A program made the translations under genes and the position numbers. From Platynereis dumerilii (lineage: Eukaryota > Annelida > Polychaeta > Phyllodocida > Nereididae): a DNA stretch of 64,000 nt. Shown one piece after another: positions 24,944 through 35,661 of this stretch. The notes beneath the pieces were generated by a model. That model saw nothing but the letters and a program-made list of their open reading frames with translations. It was not told the DNA's origin and made no database searches. Numbering within the stretch: the stretch's first letter is position 1; every line of letters starts with the position of its first letter. The DNA is taken from the NCBI GenBank assembly GCA_026936325.1, contig JAPTHN010000003.1, positions 40,378,011 through 40,442,010 on the forward strand, written 5' to 3'.

Positions 24944-27900
24944 TCCCGACCGATCGAGGATTTTTTATAAGATGGTTTTTCTCCGGTTTGAAGAAAACAT
25001 TATTTTAAACTTACAATCGAATACGGATTACATTCACGTAATAATGAATTAATATACACTGTGCCTAATAACGTAACTATTCATTGAAAAGCAAAGGTAT
25101 TTCCTTTCAAAGATGGAAGCCTGAATGCTTCATGCTGATTAACAGAACGATGTAAAGGCCTGTTAATAGATCTGTGTAACTATTGAGAGGATTGTTAATC
25201 GACTTTGTACATGATACCAATTTAGGTACGGACAGAGGAAACGCATCTCATTGCACCTGAATTTTGTGAGTGCTTTAATGAAAGTTGTGGTGACATCAGA
25301 ATGATGTAACCACTACCACCGGGCAGGCGGAAGGGGGGAAAAAATTTTTAAGATAAAATCGGGCGTGTGCAATATGCCCATGGAAGATAATTCGGAAAAA
25401 AGGGAAAAAATTTTGAAAGGGAAACAAGAATATGACTTGCGTCCGTAAAAAGGAGAGGAACTGAATAACAGTCCTGCAATGGTGTCAATGAGATGCTGAG
25501 AGGGGAGCTCAGATAGGAAAGTGAAATCTAAAGTTTAATGATTGACAGAAAAGGACAAGTTATTCTTATGACCTATTTGCCAAATTTTTCAATTTTTTGT
25601 GAATCGTTGGTTCGTCGGCCAACGTTATTTTCGGAAATAGAGCCGCTAATTACATGGCTCCTCAGCAAAAGAGACTCAAGCACCAGGCGAGTCAAGTAGC
25701 CGTTTTTATCAAGGGCAGTTACGGGTATCATCCCTTGCGTGTCATTGGATATGCATAGAGCTAAACCAAGAGCATGAAGTGCATTAAGACAGGACAGCCT
25801 TATAAATTTAAATGGGCTGGTATGTCCGATACCCTAAACTACAAAAGCAATTTTAAAACAACAATAAAATCATAAACAAAATATAGTCGAAGCGCAAATA
25901 TCAACAATAACATGGATCAAAGCGACAATTATTAATTTAAAAGCGACAATTAGCAGAATAATAAGCAAAATGATAAAACAATAGTCCAGTATGGAGATAA
26001 AGAAATCAATAGTGGACTATGGTTTCGTAGAACTTGTTACGTATATTCTAAACAATCCGAGTGAACTGTAGGCATAAGGCGTACAGAGAATTAAAACAAT
26101 GCGAAAATAGGTAAACAGTATACTGGTACAGTGAAGCAATAATGAAAACATAGGTACATACTAATACACCTGAGGAAACTTGTATAAGAAGGCTGGCATG
26201 CATAATGCATAGACCAGAATAATTATCAAATGAGATTTAAAACATAAGTCTATTTTATTTTAAGCTTATAAGAAATGAGATCAGATGTTTACAGAGAAAG
26301 TTCAGTGCAAGAGTTGACTTGTGATAACTGTTCGTGGACACGTTGAGACATAACCATTGGTAAAGATTTGCGTAGTGAATTGATCTACTTTAATGAAAAT
26401 GTGGATTATATCATCTAATTTAATTGTAATTTGTTGGTGGATGCATAAATGTCTGATCAGCGATACATATAACTGGAAGTTCAATTATTTTAGCGATACA
26501 CTTTACATAATACTAGTCAAGAGTCAATACATGATGTCGAAGATAACATGATCTGTATATGTGTAGACGAGAAGATTGGAAGAATCAGTTATATATGTCA
26601 TTGATATAGGGCGAAGGAGGCAACACCGACGCTCGGTGCGTGGTGCAGAGGGTGGGACGTTGATAGCGATTTGCTTGTCAAGTTCACATGAGATGTGTTT
26701 GTCAAGGGCAAACGAGGTGTCGACAGCGATGTGTTTCTCAGGGTCGAACAGGGTGTTCGACCTGGCAACTTGAAAGATGCCGGACGTCGTGGACCTAACG
26801 GACGAGCTGCGAGAGTTCAAGGTCCTATTACCATCCACCCAAAACGATGAGGGGGTTGTTACTGTTCTAACAGATACAGAACAACAATGTCAACCTGGAT
26901 GAGTGGTCGTTCCACCGTTCTCAGCTGTACCTAAGTGGCGAAGTGAATGGAAGCCATGAGAAACTACCATTACACGTCGGTCAATGTCATTTCGGAGGAA
27001 TATTGTCTCTTGTGAATGGAGCACAGGCGAGGTGCGAACCGGAGTGGTGGAAATAGCTTGATGTGGTGCCATAGGCACGACAACTTTAGCGGAGACAGGA
27101 AATGTTCTGAGCGAGTAACTGGTATTGTGGTGAATATGCTGAAGACTCGAGGGACTGATATAGCTGCAGTACTGCGAAGATTTGCCAGACCGGCCTCGTT
27201 GCGTGACTAACCCAGGTTAGGGTCAGGCAGAGGAGGAGGTGGACTGATCGTCACCTTGAACTGTTTGTCACACTTATATGTTGGGGTCTGTCGAAGGAGG
27301 ACGTGACTCGTTTGACACGACCTTCATGTTTTTATTCAGAGGATCCCAATATTAGGTGGACCTTGCTGGGTCATGGAGAAGAAGACGTCGTCATGAGTCT
27401 TTCGTGTATACACTTTCTGAGATCACAATGTTTATTATGTGTTATGTGCGAGCACAACTTTGTGCGAGAACGCTGGGGAATGCGTGGTGAGGAAACTCTT
27501 CTGAACTAGACACAATCCATATTAGTTTCTGTCGACGGTAACTGATAGCAGGGGCAATCCGTGTTAGCCACCTGAATAAGCTAGTTACCCAGAGGAAAAG
27601 AGTGTCATTAAGAAGATGCATGCCGGAAGCTAGTTGGGACAATCCATATTAGTCACCAACTGAAAATGAGGCCATGCTCTTCAAGCACGATTGTTCGTTG
27701 ATGCTTGCTGTAGAAACAGAGGCAATCCATATTAGCCGACTGTTAGGAAGCCAAGCAGGAGATGACATCACCATATCATCATACAATGTGAGCTCGGTTG
27801 TGAATGGTGACATGTGCGACGAAGACTGCACAATGCCAAGCCAGACACAAAAGTTCAAAGAAAGTTCTGCAGTAATGTAGCCCCATGTTGGAACCAGGTC

Positions 27901-29015
27901 AAGGCAACGATATGCTTGCCGTGGTTACGACGGAAATGGAGTGAAACGGAATGTTCACACTATTGGTCGCCCCGAAATGGTGCCCTCTTCATAGTGCCAT
28001 GATTTCATGATAGCAATACGGCCGACTCGAAGTGGTCATACGTGCTGTCGGAACGTGGAACGTGGTTCCATGCGCAAGCGTGGTGCCCAAAGAGGTGGTG
28101 CCCCAATCGACTGACTTCCGGATGTTGAATCGGACGTGTCTCTTGATAGGGTGCCCGTGACAGTAGAAGTCACAGTGGAAGCACAGGCTCTGTAACGACT
28201 CTCTCAGATCAAAGATTAGAGAACATATGCATCGAATGTGTCTCTGATCATAGGTGCCCACAGCAAGTCTTGCACTGATGTTTGACGACCAGCCCGACCA
28301 GCAACTCGTGATCAAAGAGACATTCCCGCAAATTATGTGACAACACAGCGTTAAAATGGTATGCAATAGTCATACTGAAATTACTTTAAGAAACAGGCTA
28401 GGAGCTCAACCAATGAGGTTGCTGCAAACAATATGAGAGAAAAGGCACGTGATATGTATATAAAATATAAATAACTTAAATAAGAAATAAGAAAAGGAAT
28501 ATCATAATTGGTTTAGATAAATAATCTGAATCCCAGCAAGATGCTGGTCGTTAAGTGTTTATAATTAAAAGTGAAAAAGAGTGGTTTAAATGTAGATAGA
28601 AAGGTAGCAAATCACGGCAAAATATGATGCATCATCATGGTGATCAGCTCCCCAAGATCAAAATGAATCACATCAATAAAGGAAGAAGATCACTCTGTAA
28701 CTTGAGTCTAAGATTAAGAAATTTTGGGATGAGAAGGTTTTGCATAAGGCGTATGCACAGAATATATGCATACTTTCAAGCATATGTCATTAAAGTTTTA
28801 CCCATACGATCGAACCAACAAGGTGTGATTCTTCACAGACTGACTAAAATATAAGGGTATACAAGCGTGGTTATGAGAGGGTTAAATGCAAAAATACACA
28901 TACAGATAGAAAAGGGAAAAAGAAATGCAGTTATAATGCAGTTGTAACAGGAAAAGTTATTGCACGAAAAATGCAGTGCAAAGGGAAGTAATCATAAACA
29001 TGCATTAGAATAAAA
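24944..29015 (-). other. 3' region of the giant element, no long frame
   Basis: About 4 kb lies between the envelope ORF and the 3' LTR. Short minus-strand frames (for example 26524-26838, 27649-27858 and a Cys/His-rich 125-codon frame at 27989-28366) have no recognisable domain. At 26650-26760 a diverged unit of about 30 bp repeats three times. At 27513-27735 the word caatccatattag recurs with a spacing near 42 bp or its double. The stretch could hold exons, RNA structures or regulatory repeats. Confidence 0.5.
27513..27735. repeat. Four CAATCCATATTAG motifs at a period near 42 bp
   Basis: The motif (with R for A/G at two places) starts near 27513, 27555, 27640 and 27723. The gaps are 42, 85 and 83 bp. 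The sequence between motifs is only loosely conserved, so this is an old minisatellite or a set of spaced binding sites. Confidence 0.6.
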
Positions 29016-29270
29016 TCAGACGCTGGTACTGGTATCGTTAGGAGAGGGGGGTGGTGGGAGGGGAGGGGGGAAAGTTGGGCGGAGCAACAGTGACGTAGGG
29101 CGAGTGGGGCGTGGTTCCATCTCGATATCAACTACTGAGCGATTAGGGGGGGTGTCAACTCGGGTACCCATGCGAGGGGCCGATGGTTGCCGGGGTGAAG
29201 TGGACCGGCGAGGCGGGGTAGTCCGCCTTGGTGGGGTTGTACGGGTCGGTATGCGAGTAGGGGGGGTCAT
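29016..29270 (-). CDS. Small Arg/Pro/Thr-rich ORF of the giant element
   Basis: It is 84 codons long, downstream of the envelope ORF and in a different frame from it. The first third is a repeat of TTPPRR-like units (about residues 8-30), basic and proline-rich. The C-terminal part is also proline-rich (PPPLPPPPSP near residue 70). GC content here is much higher than in the flanks. It has no homology that I recognise. It could be a small accessory protein, a second exon, or a chance frame in a GC-rich tract. Confidence 0.3.
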   Translation of the reverse strand: MTPPTRIPTRTTPPRRTTPPRRSTSPRQPSAPRMGTRVDTPPNRSVVDIEMEPRPTRPTSLLLRPTFPPPLPPPPSPNDTSTSV

Positions 29271-29311
29271 TTTCTTTGATGCAGCCAGGCCAGAAGTGGT
29301 GGCATAAGGTT

Positions 29312-31258
29312 TTATCTGTACTGAATGGGTAGTATTTCAATCTGTGGAAATTTGCGGGTTTCAGGTGAGCGATGCATCACTCTGAAATCCCTACAACATT
29401 TATGAAGACAATGCTTAGCCAAGCTCACTACCATGTAAAAGACGCAAATAGTAAGAAGGTGAAGGGTAGTGATATGTATAAGACTGACAGGACTTATAGA
29501 AACAGGGTAAATTACATAGTTGACTGAATCACAATTTAAAGGACGTCCTGGAATGACTAGGTTGGCGTGGGATGGTTTAAAATGAGTAGCCATAACCATA
29601 GAGGATAAAAGGCCACTAAGGTATCTACCACGACAATACATAAATATTACCAAAATTAGAGACAAATATCCAGCTATGGAACCGATGAAGGCAAATCCAC
29701 GGATCCAATGGCGAAGGCTGAACCAAGCTGAAAGATAAAAGGAAGCTTCCAGCTCGGCCCATTTAAGCAGAAAATCGTCACCCTTTTGTTGAATAAGGCG
29801 ACTAAGTTCCTTAAGCTTAATGATGCCATGTGTCATATTGGCAAGTGAGGTATTTGCTATTCTGGCAGCCACTGCAAATTTAGGCAAAGTGAAATTTGGC
29901 ATGCCATAAGATTCATATGGTGGTAGACTGGTGAAGTTAAATTCACGTTCAAAAGAATGCATCGCAATTGCGTTAATAGTATAGTTGATTAAGAAGGGTT
30001 TATATTGGTTATTTTCGGATGCAGGGCATCCTGTAATACGCCTGGGAATGAAACCTGAAGGGGAGGAGAATTCGCAAAAACAAAACTGGCCACGCTGAAG
30101 CACAGCGTAAAGGCTACCAGGAACGGGACGTGCCACGCGATCATTGGAGCAGCGTCGAGTCCATGGGAGTGATAAGCCAGTAACTAAAAGCTGGTTGCCT
30201 GCGTCTATTACACGAGGTGCTGCACGAAAAGGTTCGAAGAAATAATCGACCTGACAGAGTTCAGAAATGACGTCTGCGGTAGCATTCGTGTATATTGCAG
30301 TGTTGCAGGATAACTGCGAGCTATCGATTTGGATTGTTGACTCTGTGCAAAGAAATTGATCGTCAATGTTGAGACATTCCTGGAGCTCTTCAAGACTGAG
30401 TTCCAAGAAGGAATCGTGCTGCACTCCTAGAAAAGGTTTTGGGATAGAGATACGAGTGTAATCATGGTTAGACTCGCGGTCTTGGAAAGCAGGAGTAGCT
30501 ACCACAGGTACATGGAGTGACTCTGTGTGATACAAAGTGTAAGGTTTTGAATTCTTAGGTTGGATTGGCCAAAGAAGTTGGAGTAAGAAACCATGTCGAG
30601 TAGGCATAAAGATTGGTTGTGATTTCTGATAGATATGAGCCAAATCCGTAAAAGCTAATTGATAACTATTGTGCCATGAATATAATACCGTTGATACTTT
30701 GCGAACTAATTTATGGACATATGAGGCTGGAAGAACGTGTGGTGAGATTTTACCTGCAGCCAGGTCGTGGAAGGCTGTAATTAATTTATCAGCTTCATTT
30801 AAGAGGATATGAAGTTGCTGTATTTGTTGGGACCAAAGCCTAAGATATTTAGAGGTTAGCAGGCTAAGGATCCTTGTGGCTTGAATCTTACGTTGTAATG
30901 CGTTTATAGCGTTACTAACCACAGCAAATTGGGAAATAATTTCCTGATTGGTTTCGTTTAAAAGTGTATGAATTAGTTTGATGTTTCTGGAGGTGTTGGT
31001 GAAGGTACTGGCTATGACGTCAATGGTGAGAACCAAATCAGAACGCATTTCAAGGAAAGCGTCCCTCATAAGATTCTGACGTGCAGACATAGACTCAATA
31101 GTATTTACAAAAATTTGATCTCTCTGTCGTCTAATATTAGCAGACATACCTGCTCCGGCTTGTGGGATAGTAACTGAAAGCCAGAAAGCAGTACTGTCTT
31201 CGGATTGCCAATCCTGGGTATTAATATTGACACGAAAAGTTTCGTTAGTAGATTGCAT
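29312..31258 (-). CDS. env: Envelope fusion protein, baculovirus F / errantivirus-like
   Basis: The 648-codon ORF belongs to the giant element and looks whole. Residues 38-165 are helical with heptad-like spacing. Then come AAGKISPHVLP (about 167-177), a LLQLLWPI...YTLYHTESLHVPV segment (about 225-252), and a cysteine-rich part (Cys at 295, 304, 318, 335, 370, 393, 395, 411). This order is what I know of Baculo_F-type proteins: coiled coil, a G-K-I-x-P turn, the PL...LY...P segment, then paired cysteines. A transmembrane segment lies at about 520-542, and a second hydrophobic stretch at 592-612, followed by a Cys-rich tail. Several N-glycosylation sites are present. It has no signal peptide of its own. 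Its ATG overlaps the stop of the LRR ORF. Confidence 0.75.
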   Translation of the reverse strand: MQSTNETFRVNINTQDWQSEDSTAFWLSVTIPQAGAGMSANIRRQRDQIFVNTIESMSARQNLMRDAFLEMRSDLVLTIDVIASTFTNTSRNIKLIHTLLNETNQEIISQFAVVSNAINALQRKIQATRILSLLTSKYLRLWSQQIQQLHILLNEADKLITAFHDLAAGKISPHVLPASYVHKLVRKVSTVLYSWHNSYQLAFTDLAHIYQKSQPIFMPTRHGFLLQLLWPIQPKNSKPYTLYHTESLHVPVVATPAFQDRESNHDYTRISIPKPFLGVQHDSFLELSLEELQECLNIDDQFLCTESTIQIDSSQLSCNTAIYTNATADVISELCQVDYFFEPFRAAPRVIDAGNQLLVTGLSLPWTRRCSNDRVARPVPGSLYAVLQRGQFCFCEFSSPSGFIPRRITGCPASENNQYKPFLINYTINAIAMHSFEREFNFTSLPPYESYGMPNFTLPKFAVAARIANTSLANMTHGIIKLKELSRLIQQKGDDFLLKWAELEASFYLSAWFSLRHWIRGFAFIGSIAGYLSLILVIFMYCRGRYLSGLLSSMVMATHFKPSHANLVIPGRPLNCDSVNYVIYPVSISPVSLIHITTLHLLTICVFYMVVSLAKHCLHKCCRDFRVMHRSPETRKFPQIEILPIQYR

Positions 31259-33507
31259 TAATTGTTTAGTTGTATTAGATGTATCATCGGTATTAGGTAA
31301 GGCAAGGGGATCTCGAGGTGTTGGCGTACGACCCGCTCGTTTAGGACGACTGGGTGGCGAGTATTGATCAAAGAATATGAGAATGTGTCATGCACAAAAT
31401 GTGGATCGGGAACTGCCCTCTTAGCATGATGGTGGACTGCTGAAAGAGGAGGGGGGGCAATGGGGGTAGAATGAGTTGGAGGAGGCCGACGATATTCTTC
31501 AAAATGTTGTTGAGTAAAAATAGTCGATATGTGTGCTAGTTTAGCTTTCAAAGCTGTTTTATAAGAATCAACTTTATCGATAGTATTCTTTAAGAGTGGA
31601 GCGAAATCAGAACATATTGCAGCAATTAAATCATCAGGGGATTGACACATTTCTTCAAACATTGTGAGGTCCCAAGTGAATGTGGGAATATGGAAATCGG
31701 GATAGAAAATATTAGCATTGATGATAAAGAATTCAACACTGGGAAAAATTTGTCCTCGATAACTATAGCCAACGCCATAGTCTGGGCGGAGAAGCTGTGC
31801 GGGTGCAGAGCTCCAACGTGAAGCTGCGTCTGGTGGGAAAAGACCAGAGCTGCTTGTGAGTGGGCGAGCATCCTTGTGATGGACAGATGCAAGAAGCTGC
31901 ATATGGCGTAATTGGTCTCTAAGGGAACGGGATGAACGGAGTAAGGGGATGGAATCACATGCTTCGAACGTCATATTTTGAATTGGGAAAGACACGTTAC
32001 TTTGACAAGTACCAGAAATCTTAGTGGTATCAGGCAACGTGTTCAGGAAGACTGCCAAATCGCAATTACAATTAAGGGGGTTAGATGTTAGATCAAGTTC
32101 TTTCATTTCGGGTGAAGGAAAGTAAATTTGTTTGTTAACGCCATCTAGATACTGCAGATTGTTACGTTGCAAAAATATATATTCCAGATGGTCTCTAATA
32201 AAGAAAGGACCAGAAATTCTATACAGGGAGTTGTAACTAAGATCTATTACAGCTAACTGACGGATATCTCTATGTCTAATTTCAAAGGTATGAAGCTGAT
32301 TATAGGATAAATTTAAGTAATAAAGTTGATCGACATATCTAAAATATGCTCTGGAAATAAGTGTTAGCTTAGAATGAGTTAGTTCGAAAGTGCGCAGATT
32401 TGGCATGTTTGTTAACGGATCTCTTAATGATCTTGAAGTAGTAATATTTCTGAGTCTAAGTACTCTGAGAGATGTTGGATAATTAAGATTCTGTATTCCG
32501 CCAAGACAATCTAGTATAACTATTTTAGCTAAATTTAAGATATTAAATTGTTGCGTTTTCTGAAAATAGAAACCCTGAAGAATAAGTGTTTGAAGAAATG
32601 GTTTTGGTCGTGTAAAATTAAAAGATTGATGTGCTGATAGATTAGGCAAGAGATTGGAAACTTCGAAAGGAACGTTAGAAGCCTGTAATTTTAATTGTTG
32701 TATATTATTGAAAGGCATAGAAGATGGGAGGCGAGTCATATCTGGTAGATGGAGTCTAAGAGATATCAGCTTAGTTTGTGAAACGCCGAGATGGTTCCAC
32801 TGAAAAGATGTTGAACCGTGTATGGTAAGGTCTAAATGAGTTAATTGAGCTTGTGGTAATAGAGGTAAGGCAGGAGACGATAAATCCCTAAGTAAGGTAA
32901 GTTGTATGCGTCTTAAACGGTAAAGGGAAGACCATGGAGCGAAGACTGAGGCGTCATCAAGGACTAAATTAGTAATAGCATGTAACTGTGAACGTGCTTG
33001 GACGTACTGTACATGAGTAACCTGAGTGTTTGGCAGATCTAAAAAATTGATCTCGGGAAATGAGTCAATAACGTCAGGAAACCTTACTGCAGAAGTAAGA
33101 TTTTGTAAAGTGAGATATCTCATGAAAGGCATAGTGGTGAAGAAAGAGATAATGTCCTTAGTAAGTGCGCCAGAAGAAAGAATCAGTTTTGTGATACGAG
33201 GTGAATCGGGAGGCCATACACATGGAGGTGTAGAAAAATTGGCTCCCAAATCACATGTAAATATGTCTCGTTTGCGAGAACACCATTCATCAAACATAGA
33301 AACTCTACAAGAAGCCATAGGTTGGTCTTGTGTTTGAAGCAACGTACGCTTGGCCCAAACGGCGGCCGTGTTTGGATTAATGGTAAATCCAAAATTCTTA
33401 TAAAGAAAAGCGTCTTGCTCAGCAATTCGTTGCAAATCAGATGGAGGGGGTGATTGAGCTGGAACCAAGGGAAGGAGTAGGAAGGGAAAAAGGACAATTA
33501 GCGTCAT
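31258..33507 (-). CDS. Secreted leucine-rich-repeat protein in the surface-subunit position
   Basis: The 749-codon ORF belongs to the giant element and looks whole. Residues 1-18 form a signal peptide (MTLIVLFPFLLLPLVPAQ). Cysteines at 67, 76, 85 and 96 form an N-cap-like region. Leucine-rich repeats run from about 105 to 475 (clear units such as LYYLNLSYNQL at 395-405 and LAVIDLSYNSL at 418-428). An LRRCT-like cap has Cys at 480, 482, 501 and 517. Residues 520-749 are a different, mixed domain with a Pro-rich stretch (674-690) and HHHAKR at 693-698, a possible but non-consensus protease site. There is no transmembrane segment. LRR ectodomains bind proteins; here one sits where a retroviral surface subunit would. 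Whether it was captured from a host gene is inference. Confidence 0.75.
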   Translation of the reverse strand: MTLIVLFPFLLLPLVPAQSPPPSDLQRIAEQDAFLYKNFGFTINPNTAAVWAKRTLLQTQDQPMASCRVSMFDEWCSRKRDIFTCDLGANFSTPPCVWPPDSPRITKLILSSGALTKDIISFFTTMPFMRYLTLQNLTSAVRFPDVIDSFPEINFLDLPNTQVTHVQYVQARSQLHAITNLVLDDASVFAPWSSLYRLRRIQLTLLRDLSSPALPLLPQAQLTHLDLTIHGSTSFQWNHLGVSQTKLISLRLHLPDMTRLPSSMPFNNIQQLKLQASNVPFEVSNLLPNLSAHQSFNFTRPKPFLQTLILQGFYFQKTQQFNILNLAKIVILDCLGGIQNLNYPTSLRVLRLRNITTSRSLRDPLTNMPNLRTFELTHSKLTLISRAYFRYVDQLYYLNLSYNQLHTFEIRHRDIRQLAVIDLSYNSLYRISGPFFIRDHLEYIFLQRNNLQYLDGVNKQIYFPSPEMKELDLTSNPLNCNCDLAVFLNTLPDTTKISGTCQSNVSFPIQNMTFEACDSIPLLRSSRSLRDQLRHMQLLASVHHKDARPLTSSSGLFPPDAASRWSSAPAQLLRPDYGVGYSYRGQIFPSVEFFIINANIFYPDFHIPTFTWDLTMFEEMCQSPDDLIAAICSDFAPLLKNTIDKVDSYKTALKAKLAHISTIFTQQHFEEYRRPPPTHSTPIAPPPLSAVHHHAKRAVPDPHFVHDTFSYSLINTRHPVVLNERVVRQHLEIPLPYLIPMIHLIQLNN

Positions 33508-34339
33508 TGTAATGTTTATAATGAGGTAGGAAGGTATATAGTTGGCTAAAATATTTTAGCATCACTGGTAAAATCAGGTAGTACTATAACTATCAACCAA
33601 TAAGGTGGTGAGAAAGACATGATTAAATTAATGTAGACATGCACATAAACGAAGATAACAGGTAAAAGAAGTTCATCAACAAGGAGACATAATGGTAACG
33701 ATTAGCATACTAAGCGTGCAAAATTCATCAATCAGGTCGACATACCCTATGTAAAACGAATACGACTATCAATACACAAATAATTATCAACGGAAATAAG
33801 TATTCATAACATTTAGGCAAGACGAGTTTTCCAACTACTTTTCCTATCATATGAAAGAATGCTGTGTATGTCAACAGAAAATGCAAGAGATGTACTCTAA
33901 GATCATACTGAATTACTGAAATCGAGAGTCTCGACCAGACCTGAAAAGATAACAATTGTCGTCAAAGAAATGTAAGTTAATAAAGTACCTTCCCTCGATT
34001 ACACGCGTGTAAGAAAAATTGGGAGTATAATTACTGTGAACTTATCTCAATACAACACGACTCGATACCTCATCAACAATACTCAATGCCTATAGAAATT
34101 CCCAGTTTACTAATTAGTAAACGTATATGCAGGTTGGTGGTCCTAAATGACCGGTAAATGACTCTTTGAAAAAGGTGTACTTACATAATGTTGCAAGCTG
34201 TATGTAGGACTGCTGCCTCTCTACAGGTGTAAAGATTAGAGCAGGTAAGCTAAGGTTTTACTGGCTCCGCAAGAGCTGGGCCCTGTGGGCTGAGCCGAAA
34301 ATTTTACAGCAGGTAGCGTGCCATATAAGGTGCGAGGGT
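33508..34339 (-). other. Gene-free stretch upstream of the LRR ORF
   Basis: It lies inside the giant element. No long frame is present. It would hold the start region or splice acceptor for the envelope transcript, but I cannot single out an acceptor. Confidence 0.4.
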
Positions 34340-35653
34340 CAGGGGCGTAGCCAAGGGGGGGGATATAGGGGTCAGAACCCCCCCCTTTGGCCCAAAACTT
34401 AAGTCACATTTACCAGAATTTTAAAAGTAAGTCCTCACAAGTACCAAATGCGTGTGAATTTGATGCGAAAATACAATTTTAAGATTACATTTTTCATCAC
34501 AAAAGTTTGTTCCAGGAGTTTTCCTTGGCGTCAACCCATACAGGGCGGCGAATGCAGATTTTACAAAAATATGAAATATTTCTTTGACTCGTTCCTTTTA
34601 GATCTAGCCTATTCTTAACCTAAATTCCATCTGTTGCAATTTTAGTGTAATTAAGTCAAGATTATAAATCGGTGGAATGTCTGCTGGTCAACTTTGATAT
34701 AAATACATGGAAAATCAAGACTTGCGGGGCCTGAATTGTTCTTCTGAAAGTTGATCAATGATCCGCAACTTTTGTTGAAAATAATTCTCTTTTAAATTTA
34801 TGGTGTTTTCTTCTGAGAGACTTATTTTTGCATTCCTATGTTTACCAACAGACAAACCATAACAGGTAGCATGTTTGCCAATTGGAGACTGTTGGTCATT
34901 TTAAACCCAGACGTCTATGATAAAGTTTTTAAATCAATGGATTTAGATTCCAGAAATCGCATCCTTGCAAATTTTACATGTATTTAGAATAGGGGCTGAT
35001 GTACAATGGACATTTATGTATTCGTATATTAATCTCCAATGCTGTCTCTGATTATGTTAACAACCCAAGGACGAGAATTTCACACACTAACTTTTAACTT
35101 GACAAATATTCCAATCAAATCCAAAGCACAAAAAAAAATTTGAAAAACATTATTGGAGTAATTGGACACTTTTGGGGGGTAATCTCAAATAGTTTGTGTA
35201 ATGATACATTCAACGAGATCTAATTTTGGCATGACAGCTGAATTGACACTCACTAACCTGCCTGGCAAGTGATCCAAATCAGTCCAGTAAGTTGTTGACA
35301 TTTTGGCTGACACTACAACGAATTATACTCTATGCACACATAAGATGAACTTGAGAGCTCCCCGTTGTGCAGGTCAAATTCAACTGTTGTGTTGAAATCA
35401 GAAGTCGTCAGTGGTAAATGACAGAAATGTTTTGAAAAACCAGCATTTTTAGCTTTTTATACTAGACCTTAAATGACAAAATAATAGCCTCATAACAGCT
35501 CAGAAGCAATATCCGTCAAAATAAAATCCGTTGGCTTCTGGGGGCCTAAAGCGGCCCCCAGAACCCCTGCCAAAATAGGCTTCGGCCCTGCGGGCCTCGC
35601 CAAGGTCATCTGGAACAAACCCCCCCCTTTCCTACTTTCTGGCTACGCCCCTG
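34340..35653. mobile_element. hAT-type non-autonomous DNA transposon inside the giant element
   Basis: It is 1,314 bp long. The left end CAGGGGCGTAGCCA is mirrored by TGGCTACGCCCCTG at the right. An 8-bp target duplication, GCGAGGGT, lies at 34332-34339 and 35654-35661. This end sequence and duplication length are characteristic of hAT elements. There is no transposase. It inserted after the giant element did. Confidence 0.92.
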
Positions 35654-35661
35654 GCGAGGGT

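Noticed and set aside
24944-24960. Polypurine tract next to the 3' LTR
   Set aside because: Only a short GGTCGGGA-like run is present; too weak to annotate.
29104-29307. 67-codon plus-strand Gly/Arg-rich frame
   Set aside because: It is antisense to the GC-rich tract and has no independent support.
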